Shown: positions 1 through 8,387, counted from the stretch's first letter. The stretch is 18,068 nt of DNA from Bacteroidales bacterium (GCA_004554255.1 SFNC01000032.1:1-18068), one strand, 5' to 3'. A program made the numbers and translations. The notes: generated by a model not told the origin, from the letters alone.

Positions 1-234
1 TAAGATTTGTTCCGTCCGCAGATAAGGAGAGGCAGCCACACTTCCCTGGGCGTGGCATAAACAAACAAGGCGTACGTTATTATTTTCTACGGAGAAAGAC
101 ATATCTGTATTCAGACCGTCATAAAAAATGTGTGGTTAGTAATTTTATTGCAAAATTATGAAATTCGGGTCTTTTTAACAACATATTACAAAAATCTTTA
201 CGCTTTTCAGCGCTTAACCCCGCCATACACCCCT
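1..234. other. Unassigned left-edge segment; possible minus-strand promoter and start of a short ORF or RNA
   Basis: No gene can be assigned here. On the minus strand TAATTTTG (151-158) matches the Bacteroidota -7 box, with a GTTG about 20 bases upstream. Roughly 40 bases past the implied start is an ATG (100-102) whose frame stays open for 34 codons to the window edge, reading MSFSVENNNVRL and onward; I do not recognise it. The same stretch can also fold as RNA: ACGG/CCGT enclosing TCTG/CAGA (on the minus strand), followed by a GCCAC/GTGGC hairpin at about 34-55. A truncated coding sequence and a structured leader or small RNA are both possible. Positions 159-234 are AT-rich spacer downstream of the next gene. 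Confidence 0.3.
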
Positions 235-278
235 ATAACTACAGAAAGCGGCGCAATTGCGCCGCTTTCTGTAGTTAT
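235..278. terminator. 44-base perfect palindrome, likely bidirectional terminator
   Basis: The arms run 235-256 and 257-278 and are exact reverse complements centred on AATT, giving a stem of about 20 bp with an AATT loop. The GC-rich core (AGCGGCGC/GCGCCGCT) is flanked by ATAACTACAGA and its complement. It lies 19 bases past the stop codon of the leftward secreted-protein gene, where a terminator is expected. There is no long U tract on either side, so it may act as a hairpin-only terminator or as a 3' end stabiliser. Confidence 0.75.
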
Positions 279-297
279 GTCAAAATATCCTTACGGA

Positions 298-1713
298 TTA
301 TTTGATGATCTGTTTGCTTACCTTGTTGCCCTGGCGAACGATGTAAAGGTTGCCGGCAGCGGGGTTAGCTACGCGAACACCCTGCAGGTTGTAGTACTCA
401 ACAGGAGCGTTGGTGTCCTCAGCTACGATAGATTCTACAGCGTCGGCGTTTTTGGTAGCTTTTACAACTACGTTGTCAATTTCCCAAGTACCTGCGCACT
501 CTGTGGTAGATACATAGCGGAAACCGATCTGAACCTTTTTGCCTGCGAAAGCAGAGAGGTCAACCGTGGTACCGTCGTAGAAGCTCCAGCCGAATTTTGC
601 GGGAGCGTTTACGTCGCCGATCTTGGTCCATTCTGCTGCGCCATCTTCCTTGGCAACTACAGATACATAAGGAGCGATAGCCTCGTCGGTGCAATCAATC
701 AGCACATTGTTAACCTTGAACTGGTTCAGAGCCTGACGATAGTCAAGAGTCATGGGAGCTTTGTATTCTGTGAAGTCCAGAACGGGAGAAGCTGCTACAG
801 CGTCAGAAGCGTTTGAGGCGCTGTTTGCGAAAGCAGAAGCCTTCAGACCATAGCGGTCGTCAACAGACCAGGGCTGGAAGTCGCCGCTAACGGCTACAAA
901 AGTAAATTCGGGGTTGGTTTTGTCCTTGCAGTTGGGAGCCCAGAATGTGTTGGGGTCTTCAACAACGAGGGTGTATTTAGCTGTTCCGGCGTAGAAATCT
1001 TCTGTCTCAGCGCAAGTTGCGGTGATAATAGCTGTACCTACACCAACGATGGTAACATCACCGGTTGCAGGATCAACAGTTGCAACTGCTTCTTTATCAG
1101 AAGAGTACACAGGCACTGCATCAGTAGCCTTGTTTACTTTGGGAGCGTTGAAAGCATCACCGAATTTAACAGTGTAAGTAGCTTTGGGGAAGCTCATTTC
1201 TGCGTTTTCTTTAACAACTACAGAACCTCCACCTGCTACAGTGATAACTACTGAAGTAAAGTCAAGCTGACCGGCTTTAGTAGCGCCATCAGAACCATAG
1301 TCTGCTTTTTCTCCAACTGTGAAAGTTACAGATGTTGCAGAACCGGTCCAAGTAACAGTTGCATCACCTGCAGCCTGTGTAGCAATAGTTCCTACGCTTG
1401 CGGTGATAGGAGCAAGACGCTTCTTACCCTGAGTTGAGATATTAAATACGATATCTGTCATTTCGGTGGTAGAAACGACTTCAATAGTAGCTTTTGCATA
1501 GGTACGCAAATCCTTTCCAGTTGCGTTGTAAGTAGGATTGGTTGCACCTTTGTTCTTTTTGATGTTAAAAGTAAAGCCCGATCCCGAAATTGTGTAGTCG
1601 GCAGATTTTCCATCCACTGAAGTGGCAATGTCACTCATGGTGATGGTAGTCTGAGCATTAGCAGCGGTAAAACCGAGCACTACTGCGGCCAGTGAGAGTA
1701 AAAGTTTTTTCAT
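298..1713 (-). CDS. Secreted modular protein: Ig-like (Big_2 type), choice-of-anchor J-like, T9SS-like C-terminal domain
   Basis: A predicted exported protein of 471 residues with no catalytic motif seen. Residues 1-20 are a signal peptide (MKKLLLSLAAVVLGFTAANA) with cleavage before Gln21. Residues of about 22-155 form a Thr/Ser/Gly-rich beta-type domain. About 160-250 look like a bacterial Ig-like domain (YSSDKEAVATVDPATG, then GVGTAIITAT). About 255-425 resemble choice-of-anchor J (WTKIGDVNAP, TWEIDNVVVKA). The last 35 residues (YYNLQGVRVANPAAGNLYIV, ending QIIK) resemble type IX sorting domains. The start was set at 1713 because it opens the signal peptide; a longer frame to 1761 runs into the promoter. 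It is a single-gene unit. Codons are richer in A/T-ending forms than in mfd next door. The role is unknown; adhesion or glycan binding at the surface is inference. Confidence 0.85.
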   Translation of the reverse strand: MKKLLLSLAAVVLGFTAANAQTTITMSDIATSVDGKSADYTISGSGFTFNIKKNKGATNPTYNATGKDLRTYAKATIEVVSTTEMTDIVFNISTQGKKRLAPITASVGTIATQAAGDATVTWTGSATSVTFTVGEKADYGSDGATKAGQLDFTSVVITVAGGGSVVVKENAEMSFPKATYTVKFGDAFNAPKVNKATDAVPVYSSDKEAVATVDPATGDVTIVGVGTAIITATCAETEDFYAGTAKYTLVVEDPNTFWAPNCKDKTNPEFTFVAVSGDFQPWSVDDRYGLKASAFANSASNASDAVAASPVLDFTEYKAPMTLDYRQALNQFKVNNVLIDCTDEAIAPYVSVVAKEDGAAEWTKIGDVNAPAKFGWSFYDGTTVDLSAFAGKKVQIGFRYVSTTECAGTWEIDNVVVKATKNADAVESIVAEDTNAPVEYYNLQGVRVANPAAGNLYIVRQGNKVSKQIIK

Positions 1714-1760
1714 AAAAAATTTTTTTGGGGTTAATAGAAATTTGCGGTAGAACCACGCCA

Positions 1761-1791
1761 CAAAAGTAGTGATTTATTTTGAGTTACGCAA
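1761..1791 (-). promoter_or_regulatory. Sigma-ABfr-type promoter of the secreted-protein gene
   Basis: On the minus strand TACTTTTG occupies 1768-1761, matching TAnnTTTG, with a partial -33 element TTGC at 1791-1788 (19-base spacer). Transcription would start near 1754, giving a leader of about 40 bases before the ATG at 1713. It lies in the 112-base gap after mfd, so this gene need not depend on the mfd cluster. Confidence 0.6.
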
Positions 1792-1825
1792 GGAAAAAAC
1801 GTATACTTATCATACACTGCTGTTT

Positions 1826-4800
1826 TTACACCGGAGGCAATGTCAGCGCCGTTTCCAGTACGGCAAGGGCTTCAGTCACACCGGGGATGTTCAGCACGGC
1901 AAAGGATCGGCGCCCGCGCTCGCTCTCGCGAATCTTCACGCGTCGCGGATTCAGCTGCAGATAGTGCAGCAACCGCCCGAACATCGGCGACTGATAGTAC
2001 GCAACATTGTTATCATCAACAAAATACAGATACATCCGCCTATCTTTCATCACCACTTTCTCTATGCCGAGGCGGCGGGCGAGGCGGCGCAGCTTGGGCA
2101 CCATCAGCAGCTGGCGTGTAGGCTCGGGAATCTTGCCGAAACGGTCGGTGAGCCGCCCGGCAAAGGCCTCGATGTCGCTGTCGCGCTCTATCTCATCAAG
2201 CTCGCGGTAAAGGTTGATGCGCTCCGACTCCTGAGGCACGTACCACGACGGCAACAGCAGCTCCAGGTCGCTCTCTATCACGGTATCGGCCACAAAATCC
2301 TGATCGGTATTGTTAACCTCGTCCGTGGCGGCGACGGTGCCGGCAAGTTCCTCGGTGCGCAGCTCTATAACCGCCTCTTTGAGAATCTTCTGGTATGTCT
2401 CGTAGCCCAGGTCGGCGATAAATCCGCTCTGCTCGGCGCCGAGCAGGTTTCCGGCGCCGCGGATGTCCAGGTCCTGCATGGCTATGTGGATGCCGCTGCC
2501 GAGGTCGCTGAAGCTCTCTATGGCCTGCAGGCGGCGCCGCGCTACGGGCGACAGGGGCACGCCCGGAGGGGTCATCAGGTAGCAGAAGGCCTTGCGCGAC
2601 GACCGGCCCACGCGCCCGCGCAGCTGGTGTAACTCGCTGAGGCCGAAGCGGTCGGCGTTATTTATTATTATGGTGTTGACGTTGGGCATGTCCACGCCGC
2701 TCTCCACTATGGTGGTGGCAAGCAGCACGTCGTAGTCGTGATTGGCAAAGTCCACAATGGCCTTCTCCAGGCGCTCGGGAGGCATCTGGCCGTGCGCTAC
2801 TATCACCCGCGCGTCGGGGACAAGGCGACGCAGCATCGCCTCCAGGTCGTAAAGACCTTCTATGCGGTTGTTGATGAAGAACACCTGGCCGGACCGCGAC
2901 AACTCGAAGTTCACAGCCTCCGCAACTACCTCATTATCAAGCGTGCACACGTTGGTGACAATCGGGTAACGATTTGCCGGAGGGGTGGTTATCGCCGACA
3001 GGTCACGCGCGCCCATCAGCGAGAACTGCAAGGTGCGCGGTATAGGCGTGGCGCTCATGGTAAGGGTGTCCACATTGGTGCGCATCTGCTTGAGGCGCTC
3101 CTTCACGGCGACGCCGAATTTCTGCTCCTCGTCGACAATCAGCAGGCCCAGATCCTTGAATTTCACCGACTTGCCTATCAGCTTGTGCGTGCCCACAATA
3201 ATATCTATCTTACCGGCGGCGAGGTCGGCCAAAATCTCTTTAACCTGCTTGGGTGTGCGTGCCCTGGACAGGTACTCCACGCGCACAGGGAAGTCGCGCA
3301 GACGCTCGCTGAAGGTGTTGAAATGCTGATACGCCAACACCGTAGTAGGCACCAGCACAGCCACTTGCTTGCCGTCCGTGGCCGCCTTGAAGGCCGCGCG
3401 GATGGCGATCTCGGTCTTTCCGAAGCCCACATCGCCGCAGATAAGGCGGTCCATAGGCTTGTCGCTCTCCATGTCGGCTTTTACAGCCTGGGTGGCCGTC
3501 AGCTGGTCGGGAGTGTCCTCGTAGATAAACGAGGCCTCAAGCTCGTGCTGCATGTACGAGTCGGGGCTGAAGGCATAGCCCTTCTGCTCCTTGCGCGCGG
3601 CATAGAGGAGTATCAGGTCGCGAGCGATGTCCTTAAGGCGCGACTTGGTGCGCTCCTTGATGCGGTTCCACGCTCCGCCGCCGAGTTTGTTGATTTTGGG
3701 CGGAACGCCCTCTTTGCCACGGTATTTGGCAAGCTTGTGCAGGGCGTGGATGCTCACCATCACTATATCGTCGTTCTGGTAGATGAGCTTTATCATCTCC
3801 TGCGGATGGCCGTTGACGGTGGTGCGCAACAGGCCGCCGAATTTTCCAACTCCATGGTCTATGTGCACGATGTAGTCCCCTACCTCGATGGAATTCAGCT
3901 CTTTAAGCGACAGGGCGAGCTTTCCGGAGCGCGCACGGTCGCTTTTCAGAGAATATTTGTGGAAGCGGTCGAAAATCTGGTGGTCGGTGAACACGCACAC
4001 TTTGGTGAGATGGTCCACAAATCCCTGATGCAGCGTTCCGGGCACCGGCGTGAAGACTATATCGTCGCCGCGGTCCTCGAAAATCGCCCGCAATCGCGCT
4101 ATCTGTTTCTCCGAATCGCTGAGTATCAGCAGTCTGTAGCCCACGGAGAGGAATTTCTTGAACGACGACGATATCAGGTCGAAGTTCTTGTGGTATATGG
4201 ACTGCGGCGAGCAATTGTACTCCACATCCGAGGCCGAGGGGGTGTCCTTGCGTGCCGCGGTGAATGTCAGGCGCTTGAAGCCACGGTAACGCTCCGCGAA
4301 ATAGGCGGGGTCCACAATCTGGCACCGTGCGTCAAGGTCGGTGGCGGCACCTCCTACCGAATCAGCCGCCATAGCTGCCGAGGCAGAGAAGCCCTCGTCG
4401 GCTATCTGCTGTATGCGCGCAAGGACGTCAGAGCCCTGACGCACAGCGATTAGCGTGGACGAATCAAGGATTTCCAACAGCGATACCGAATCCGACTCCG
4501 CGGTGCGCGCGGCATCGGCGGCGATGGTCACACTGTCCAGCTTCTGCTCGGAAAGCTGGGTCTCTATGTTAAATGTGCGGATGGTATCAATCTCATCATC
4601 AAAGAAATCAATACGTATGGGCAGCTCCAGGCTGTAGCCGAAGATGTCCAGGATGGAGCCGCGCACGGCAAACTGTCCCGGCTCGTATACGTATTCGGTC
4701 TCGGTGAAGGAATTGGCGCGAAGCCACTGCTCTGTGTCAGAGAGGTTTGTGACGCGTCCCGCCACCAATGTCAGGGTATGCGTGTCCAGTGCCTTGCGCG

Positions 4801-5209
4801 ACGCCACACGCTCGGCCAGTGCCTCGGGCGAGGTCACCACAAACCGCAGAGAGCTGTCGCCGGCTGCTATCCGGCTCAGCGCCTCGGTGCGCAGGATGCG
4901 GCTGGGCTCGTCTATCTGCCCGTACTTCAGCGCCCGCTTATAGCCAGACGGCATGAAGGCCACGGCGTCCTCGCCCACCAGCTTGGTCAGGTCAAAATAC
5001 AGGTACCCGGCATCGTCGGTGTCGGTGCCTATCACCAGCACCGGTGCCTTGCGACGCGGCACGGAGGCCAACAGCAACGCCGGCGCCGACCCGGCCAGCC
5101 CGGCCGCGGTGCCCTCCTTGTGACGCAACAATGACTCCGTGGCGGCTTTGCGCTCGGGAGTCATGAAGTGTTTGCTTAATTCGCTTAAAAGCAACGGTTT
5201 ACTTGCCAT
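1826..5209 (-). CDS. mfd: Transcription-repair coupling factor Mfd
   Basis: Mfd is a cytoplasmic DNA translocase that removes RNA polymerase stalled at lesions and recruits UvrA. The 1127-residue length is normal for the family. Residues 1 to about 350 are the UvrB-like region without a working ATPase. The RNA-polymerase-interacting (CarD-like) domain starts near 435 (GDYIVHIDHGVGKFGG). Helicase motif I GDVGFGKTEIA is near 590, the Walker B DEEQKFGV near 692, and SATPIPRTLQ follows. The second RecA lobe has VAHGQM, TTIVESGVDMPN and LHQLRGRVGRS (about 866). The C-terminal TRCF domain fills about the last 170 residues. The start ATG lies inside the end of the upstream protease gene (11-base overlap), pointing to translational coupling. 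No terminator hairpin was seen in the short gap after it. Confidence 0.97.
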   Translation of the reverse strand: MASKPLLLSELSKHFMTPERKAATESLLRHKEGTAAGLAGSAPALLLASVPRRKAPVLVIGTDTDDAGYLYFDLTKLVGEDAVAFMPSGYKRALKYGQIDEPSRILRTEALSRIAAGDSSLRFVVTSPEALAERVASRKALDTHTLTLVAGRVTNLSDTEQWLRANSFTETEYVYEPGQFAVRGSILDIFGYSLELPIRIDFFDDEIDTIRTFNIETQLSEQKLDSVTIAADAARTAESDSVSLLEILDSSTLIAVRQGSDVLARIQQIADEGFSASAAMAADSVGGAATDLDARCQIVDPAYFAERYRGFKRLTFTAARKDTPSASDVEYNCSPQSIYHKNFDLISSSFKKFLSVGYRLLILSDSEKQIARLRAIFEDRGDDIVFTPVPGTLHQGFVDHLTKVCVFTDHQIFDRFHKYSLKSDRARSGKLALSLKELNSIEVGDYIVHIDHGVGKFGGLLRTTVNGHPQEMIKLIYQNDDIVMVSIHALHKLAKYRGKEGVPPKINKLGGGAWNRIKERTKSRLKDIARDLILLYAARKEQKGYAFSPDSYMQHELEASFIYEDTPDQLTATQAVKADMESDKPMDRLICGDVGFGKTEIAIRAAFKAATDGKQVAVLVPTTVLAYQHFNTFSERLRDFPVRVEYLSRARTPKQVKEILADLAAGKIDIIVGTHKLIGKSVKFKDLGLLIVDEEQKFGVAVKERLKQMRTNVDTLTMSATPIPRTLQFSLMGARDLSAITTPPANRYPIVTNVCTLDNEVVAEAVNFELSRSGQVFFINNRIEGLYDLEAMLRRLVPDARVIVAHGQMPPERLEKAIVDFANHDYDVLLATTIVESGVDMPNVNTIIINNADRFGLSELHQLRGRVGRSSRKAFCYLMTPPGVPLSPVARRRLQAIESFSDLGSGIHIAMQDLDIRGAGNLLGAEQSGFIADLGYETYQKILKEAVIELRTEELAGTVAATDEVNNTDQDFVADTVIESDLELLLPSWYVPQESERINLYRELDEIERDSDIEAFAGRLTDRFGKIPEPTRQLLMVPKLRRLARRLGIEKVVMKDRRMYLYFVDDNNVAYYQSPMFGRLLHYLQLNPRRVKIRESERGRRSFAVLNIPGVTEALAVLETALTLPPV

Positions 5210-6884
5210 CTTCCTTGGGTTTTGACAGCAATACGCCGTATTGCCGCGGGTCGGCGAGTACGTTCACGGCCTCGCGGATATACGGATCGTCGCGGAGCGA
5301 CCGACGAATCACCGTGGCATCATCGTACCAGCGCGTAGACAGTTCATTGTCAAGATATTCCTCAATTTCTTTGCGGTTGAAGTCCAGGTCGTGCTGCAAG
5401 TCGTGCTTCATCAGGCGCTCCAGCGAGTCTATGGCCGCCAGCACCTCGGGGCTCTCGTAGCCCTCTATGCGTGCGGCATCGCGCATGTACTTGATTCCGG
5501 CGTCGGAGGCGCGGTCGTACTTGAACCGCGCGGGGTCTATGAAGGACTTGAACGCCGTGAACAGCGAGTCGGAAACCTGCCAGGTATCGGCGTCGGGACC
5601 GGCCATGTTGTTGGCGGTACGGTTGGCGAAGTCGTAAACCCAGTTGTCTGCCACAATATTGTACAGCAGGCGGTTACCGTCGGGGAGCTTCACTTTTACG
5701 TCCGGGGTAATACCGCCGCCGTCGCGCACCTCACGACCCACGCGGGTGTGGAAGACGTTGGTCAGCGAGTCGGGCGTGCGCGCCACAGTCCCGTCGGGGT
5801 TGCGGTGGCTATAGTCTATGGACTGAATCAGACGGCCGCTGGGGATGTAGTAACGGCCGGTGGTTATCTTCATCAGCCCGTTATAAGGCACCGGGCGCAC
5901 GCTCTGCACCAGGCCTTTGCCGTACGACCGCTCGCCCACTATCACCGCGCGGTCCAGGTCCTGCAGCGCTCCGCTGAAGATCTCGGAGGCCGACGCCGTG
6001 TTGCTGTTCACCAGCACCACCAGTGGCAGGTCCGGCTCTATCGGGTTGGTCGTTGTCTTGTATGTTTTGGTAGATTTGGGGTCGCGATAACGCACTGTCA
6101 CAATGCTGGTTCCGCGCGGAACAAAGTTGGAGGCCAGGGCCACCGCGCCGTCCAGGATGCCGCCGCCGTTGTCGCGGAGGTCTATCACCAGGCCCTTCAG
6201 GTTGCCGGCGGAACGCAGGTTCTCGAGCGCCTTGCGGAAGTCCGACGCAGTGTTCTCGTTGAAGGTGGTGACGTTTATGTAACCTATTGATTCATTGTCC
6301 TTAAGGCGTCCGTAATACGGCACGGGCTCTATTTTTATGGACTGGCGGACAATGTTGAAGTCCAGGATGGAGTCACTGCCTTCCGGCAACCAGCGGCGAC
6401 GTACTTTTACGCGCACCTCGGTGCCGGGCTGGCCGCGCAGACGCGAGCTTACGTCCTCAATATTCACATCTTTGGTGATGTCGGTGTCGTCAATTTTCAG
6501 CACTATGTCGCCATGATGGATGCCCACGTTGCGCGACGGGGTGCCCCAGCGCGGCGATGAGAACTCAACGACGCTGTCGCGGCGCATCACCACCGACCCG
6601 ATGCCGCCGTACTCGCCCGACGACACGGAGTTTATCTTGTCCTGCTCGTCCTCGGTATAGAACTCGGTGTACGGGTCTATGTTGCCAAGCATGGCGTCAA
6701 TGGCCACACGGATGTTCTTCTGCGCGTTAAGGGTATCCACGTAATTGGTCTGCAACTCTTTATATATCTCGTTGAATACCATTAGGTTGCGCTGTATGTC
6801 GGCTTTGGTGGTCTTGCTGTTGGCAGCGATGCCGCACCCGGCTATCACCGCGGCGATAAGTGCGTATGACAGTGTTTTTTTCAT
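5199..6884 (-). CDS. S41 family C-terminal processing protease, probable lipoprotein
   Basis: A CtpA/Tsp-type serine protease acting in the periplasm or envelope, cutting proteins near exposed C-termini. It has 561 residues. The N-terminus carries a lipobox-like VIAGC with Cys17 as lipidation site. A PDZ domain spans about 90-180 (SGEYGGIGSVVMR, VGIHHGDIVLKIDD). The catalytic region has LVIDLRDNGGGILDGAVALA, then NSNTASASEIFSGALQD with nucleophile Ser298, and GERSYGKGLVQ with general base Lys323, the usual 25-residue Ser-Lys spacing. A C-terminal extension of about 150 residues with charged helices follows. It lies 61 bases after sufE and overlaps mfd by 11 bases, so it is probably cotranscribed with both. 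The gap before it holds a 7-bp hairpin (AATACAG/CTGTATT) but no clear promoter. The physiological substrate is unknown. Confidence 0.93.
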   Translation of the reverse strand: MKKTLSYALIAAVIAGCGIAANSKTTKADIQRNLMVFNEIYKELQTNYVDTLNAQKNIRVAIDAMLGNIDPYTEFYTEDEQDKINSVSSGEYGGIGSVVMRRDSVVEFSSPRWGTPSRNVGIHHGDIVLKIDDTDITKDVNIEDVSSRLRGQPGTEVRVKVRRRWLPEGSDSILDFNIVRQSIKIEPVPYYGRLKDNESIGYINVTTFNENTASDFRKALENLRSAGNLKGLVIDLRDNGGGILDGAVALASNFVPRGTSIVTVRYRDPKSTKTYKTTTNPIEPDLPLVVLVNSNTASASEIFSGALQDLDRAVIVGERSYGKGLVQSVRPVPYNGLMKITTGRYYIPSGRLIQSIDYSHRNPDGTVARTPDSLTNVFHTRVGREVRDGGGITPDVKVKLPDGNRLLYNIVADNWVYDFANRTANNMAGPDADTWQVSDSLFTAFKSFIDPARFKYDRASDAGIKYMRDAARIEGYESPEVLAAIDSLERLMKHDLQHDLDFNRKEIEEYLDNELSTRWYDDATVIRRSLRDDPYIREAVNVLADPRQYGVLLSKPKEDGK

Positions 6885-6945
6885 GCTTGGGGAGGGATAT
6901 TTTTATTAATACAGAACGCTGTATTTACAACAATATTGTATATGT

Positions 6946-7377
6946 TTATTTCCGGCCGGATAATTCTTTGAAAGCGAGAGCATAAAGCTTTATCTGCTTT
7001 ATCATCGCCAGCAGACCGTTGGAGCGCGTCGGCGACAGGTGCTCGCTCAGGCCGATGTCGTCTATGAAGTGCAGGTCGGCGTCCAGAATTTCCTGCGGTG
7101 TGTGGCCGTCCAGCACGTCCACCAGCATGGCTATTATGCCTTTTACGATGCTGGCGTCCGAGTCGGCGCTGAGCCGCATGCGGCCTTCGTCGTCAAGCTT
7201 TGCCACAACCCATACTCGGCTCTGGCAGCCCTCTATCAGGTGCTGCGGGGTCTTGTCCTCGGCAGCGATGGGAGCCAGCTGTGCGCCCAGGTCGATTATC
7301 GTGGCATAGCGGTCCATCCAGTCGTCCAGACCGTCGAATTCCTCTACTATTTCCTGTTGTTTCTCGTTAATAGTCAT
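6946..7377 (-). CDS. sufE: SufE-like cysteine desulfuration protein
   Basis: SufE accepts persulfide sulfur from the cysteine desulfurase SufS and passes it to the SufBCD scaffold for Fe-S cluster assembly in the cytoplasm. The 143-residue length fits the family. The acceptor Cys51 sits in HLIEGCQSRVWVVAKL, the diagnostic SufE loop. Other family signatures are ADSDASIVKGIIAMLVDVL and IGLSEHLSPTRSNGL near 113-127. Its start overlaps the stop of the upstream M28 gene as ATGA (7377-7374), implying translational coupling. No sufS or sufBCD lies nearby, so it must work with a suf cluster elsewhere. The specificity call is SufE rather than CsdE because of the phylum, not because of a residue that separates them. 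Confidence 0.95.
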   Translation of the reverse strand: MTINEKQQEIVEEFDGLDDWMDRYATIIDLGAQLAPIAAEDKTPQHLIEGCQSRVWVVAKLDDEGRMRLSADSDASIVKGIIAMLVDVLDGHTPQEILDADLHFIDDIGLSEHLSPTRSNGLLAMIKQIKLYALAFKELSGRK

Positions 7378-8387
7378 TTGTCGTAAATTAATGTAAGGAT
7401 TACGGAGCCCACAACACCGAGTGTCGCGGCGTCTATATTGGAAATATTGTCGGCGAGTGTGTGCCAGGTGGGATTGAACGAGCGCGTCTGCGGATGCCCG
7501 ATTTCAATGATGTCGGCGGCAGGAATGCCCGCGGCAATCAGCGGCAGATGGTCGTCGTTGACAGCTCCGCCCACCATCGTGGGGAAACGGTCAGCGACTC
7601 CGGCCTTGGCGGCGGCATCGGAGATTCGCTGCACCACACCCGGGGCGGCCTGCTCGCTGAAGTACTCGCGCGGGAACACCGCATTGCGGCCGCCCACCAT
7701 GTCCAGCAGGATGGCCTGCGACGGCTTCTTTCCCGCCGCATACGGCAGATTCCGCGCAAAATACTGCGTACCGAGGCACCACGAGTCGTCATACTTGGCG
7801 CGCGTCTCGGCATCAGCGCCGTCAGGCGCCGACTTGCCGCTGTCCTCGGCGTCCGTCATCAGAATATCCACACCGTAGCCGGGATTCTGCATCCCCAGCT
7901 GCCTGGCCACCTCCAGCAGCACGCCAACGCCGCTGGCGCCGTCGTTGGCACCGTCTATCGGGGTGTTATGCGCCTGTGGGTCAGGGTCTTCATCGGCCCG
8001 GGGACGAGTGTCGTAATGTGCCAGCAACAGCAGCCGCTCCGTGGCGCCGGCGTTATACTGCGCCAGAATATTTCGGATGGGGACGTGCTTGCCGTCGGCG
8101 TCAAGGGCGTCGCCGGTCTGAACAATCACCGTGTCGGCGCCGAACTCCCGCAGCTTCCCCTCAAGCCACGCCGCGGTGGCGGCATGCGCCTGCGTGCCGG
8201 GCACTCGCGGACCTGCCGCGCACTGCCACGCCACGTATGCGTACGCACTATCGGCGCTGAACTCGGGAACACTGAGCGTGTCGGCCGACGGCTCCACGTC
8301 TGCCGCTGCCGACGCCGTCTTGTTGCCGCAGGCACCGGCAAGCAAGGCCGATACCGCCACAGCCGACATTAATATCTTAAAAGTCAT
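7374..8387 (-). CDS. M28 family zinc peptidase, probable type II glutaminyl-peptide cyclotransferase, lipoprotein
   Basis: A 337-residue envelope protein. The N-terminus MTFKILMSAVAVSALLAGAC gives a signal peptide with a lipobox-like AGAC (Cys20; Ala rather than Leu/Val/Ile at -3). The fold signatures are LLLAHYDTRPRAD (His124), GANDGASG (metal-site Asp149), LMTDAEDSG (acid/base Glu181, metal ligand Asp182), DSWCLGTQYF, ILLDMVGG (Asp229), NDDHLPLI (Asp279, His280) and NPTWHTLAD (His309). The set DSWCLG, DDHLP and PTWHT is that of Bacteroidota glutaminyl cyclases, which convert N-terminal Gln to pyroglutamate, rather than of general M28 aminopeptidases. That subfamily call is from memory of motifs, so an aminopeptidase remains possible. 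The start was set at 8387; the longer frame to 8444 runs into the SRP RNA. It overlaps sufE by four bases. Confidence 0.85.
   Translation of the reverse strand: MTFKILMSAVAVSALLAGACGNKTASAAADVEPSADTLSVPEFSADSAYAYVAWQCAAGPRVPGTQAHAATAAWLEGKLREFGADTVIVQTGDALDADGKHVPIRNILAQYNAGATERLLLLAHYDTRPRADEDPDPQAHNTPIDGANDGASGVGVLLEVARQLGMQNPGYGVDILMTDAEDSGKSAPDGADAETRAKYDDSWCLGTQYFARNLPYAAGKKPSQAILLDMVGGRNAVFPREYFSEQAAPGVVQRISDAAAKAGVADRFPTMVGGAVNDDHLPLIAAGIPAADIIEIGHPQTRSFNPTWHTLADNISNIDAATLGVVGSVILTLIYDK

Noticed and set aside
235..278. Invertible promoter or recombination site
   Set aside because: Bacteroidales invertons have two separated inverted repeats flanking a promoter. Here the arms abut with only AATT between them, so there is nothing to invert.
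130..816. 228-codon plus-strand open frame
   Set aside because: It runs through the palindromic terminator and antisense to the secreted protein, whose signal peptide and C-terminal domain are clear.
2738..4453. 571-codon open frame on the plus strand, and others at 1769-2632 and 5241-6290
   Set aside because: They lie antisense to mfd and the S41 protease, whose motifs are unmistakable. GC-rich third positions keep the opposite strand open, and the translations are low-complexity Arg/His/Leu-rich with no recognisable domain.
6885..6945. Separate promoter for the S41 protease
   Set aside because: Only a 7-bp AATACAG/CTGTATT hairpin and an ACAATATTGT palindrome are present. No TAnnTTTG box was found, so the gene is better read as part of the sufE unit.
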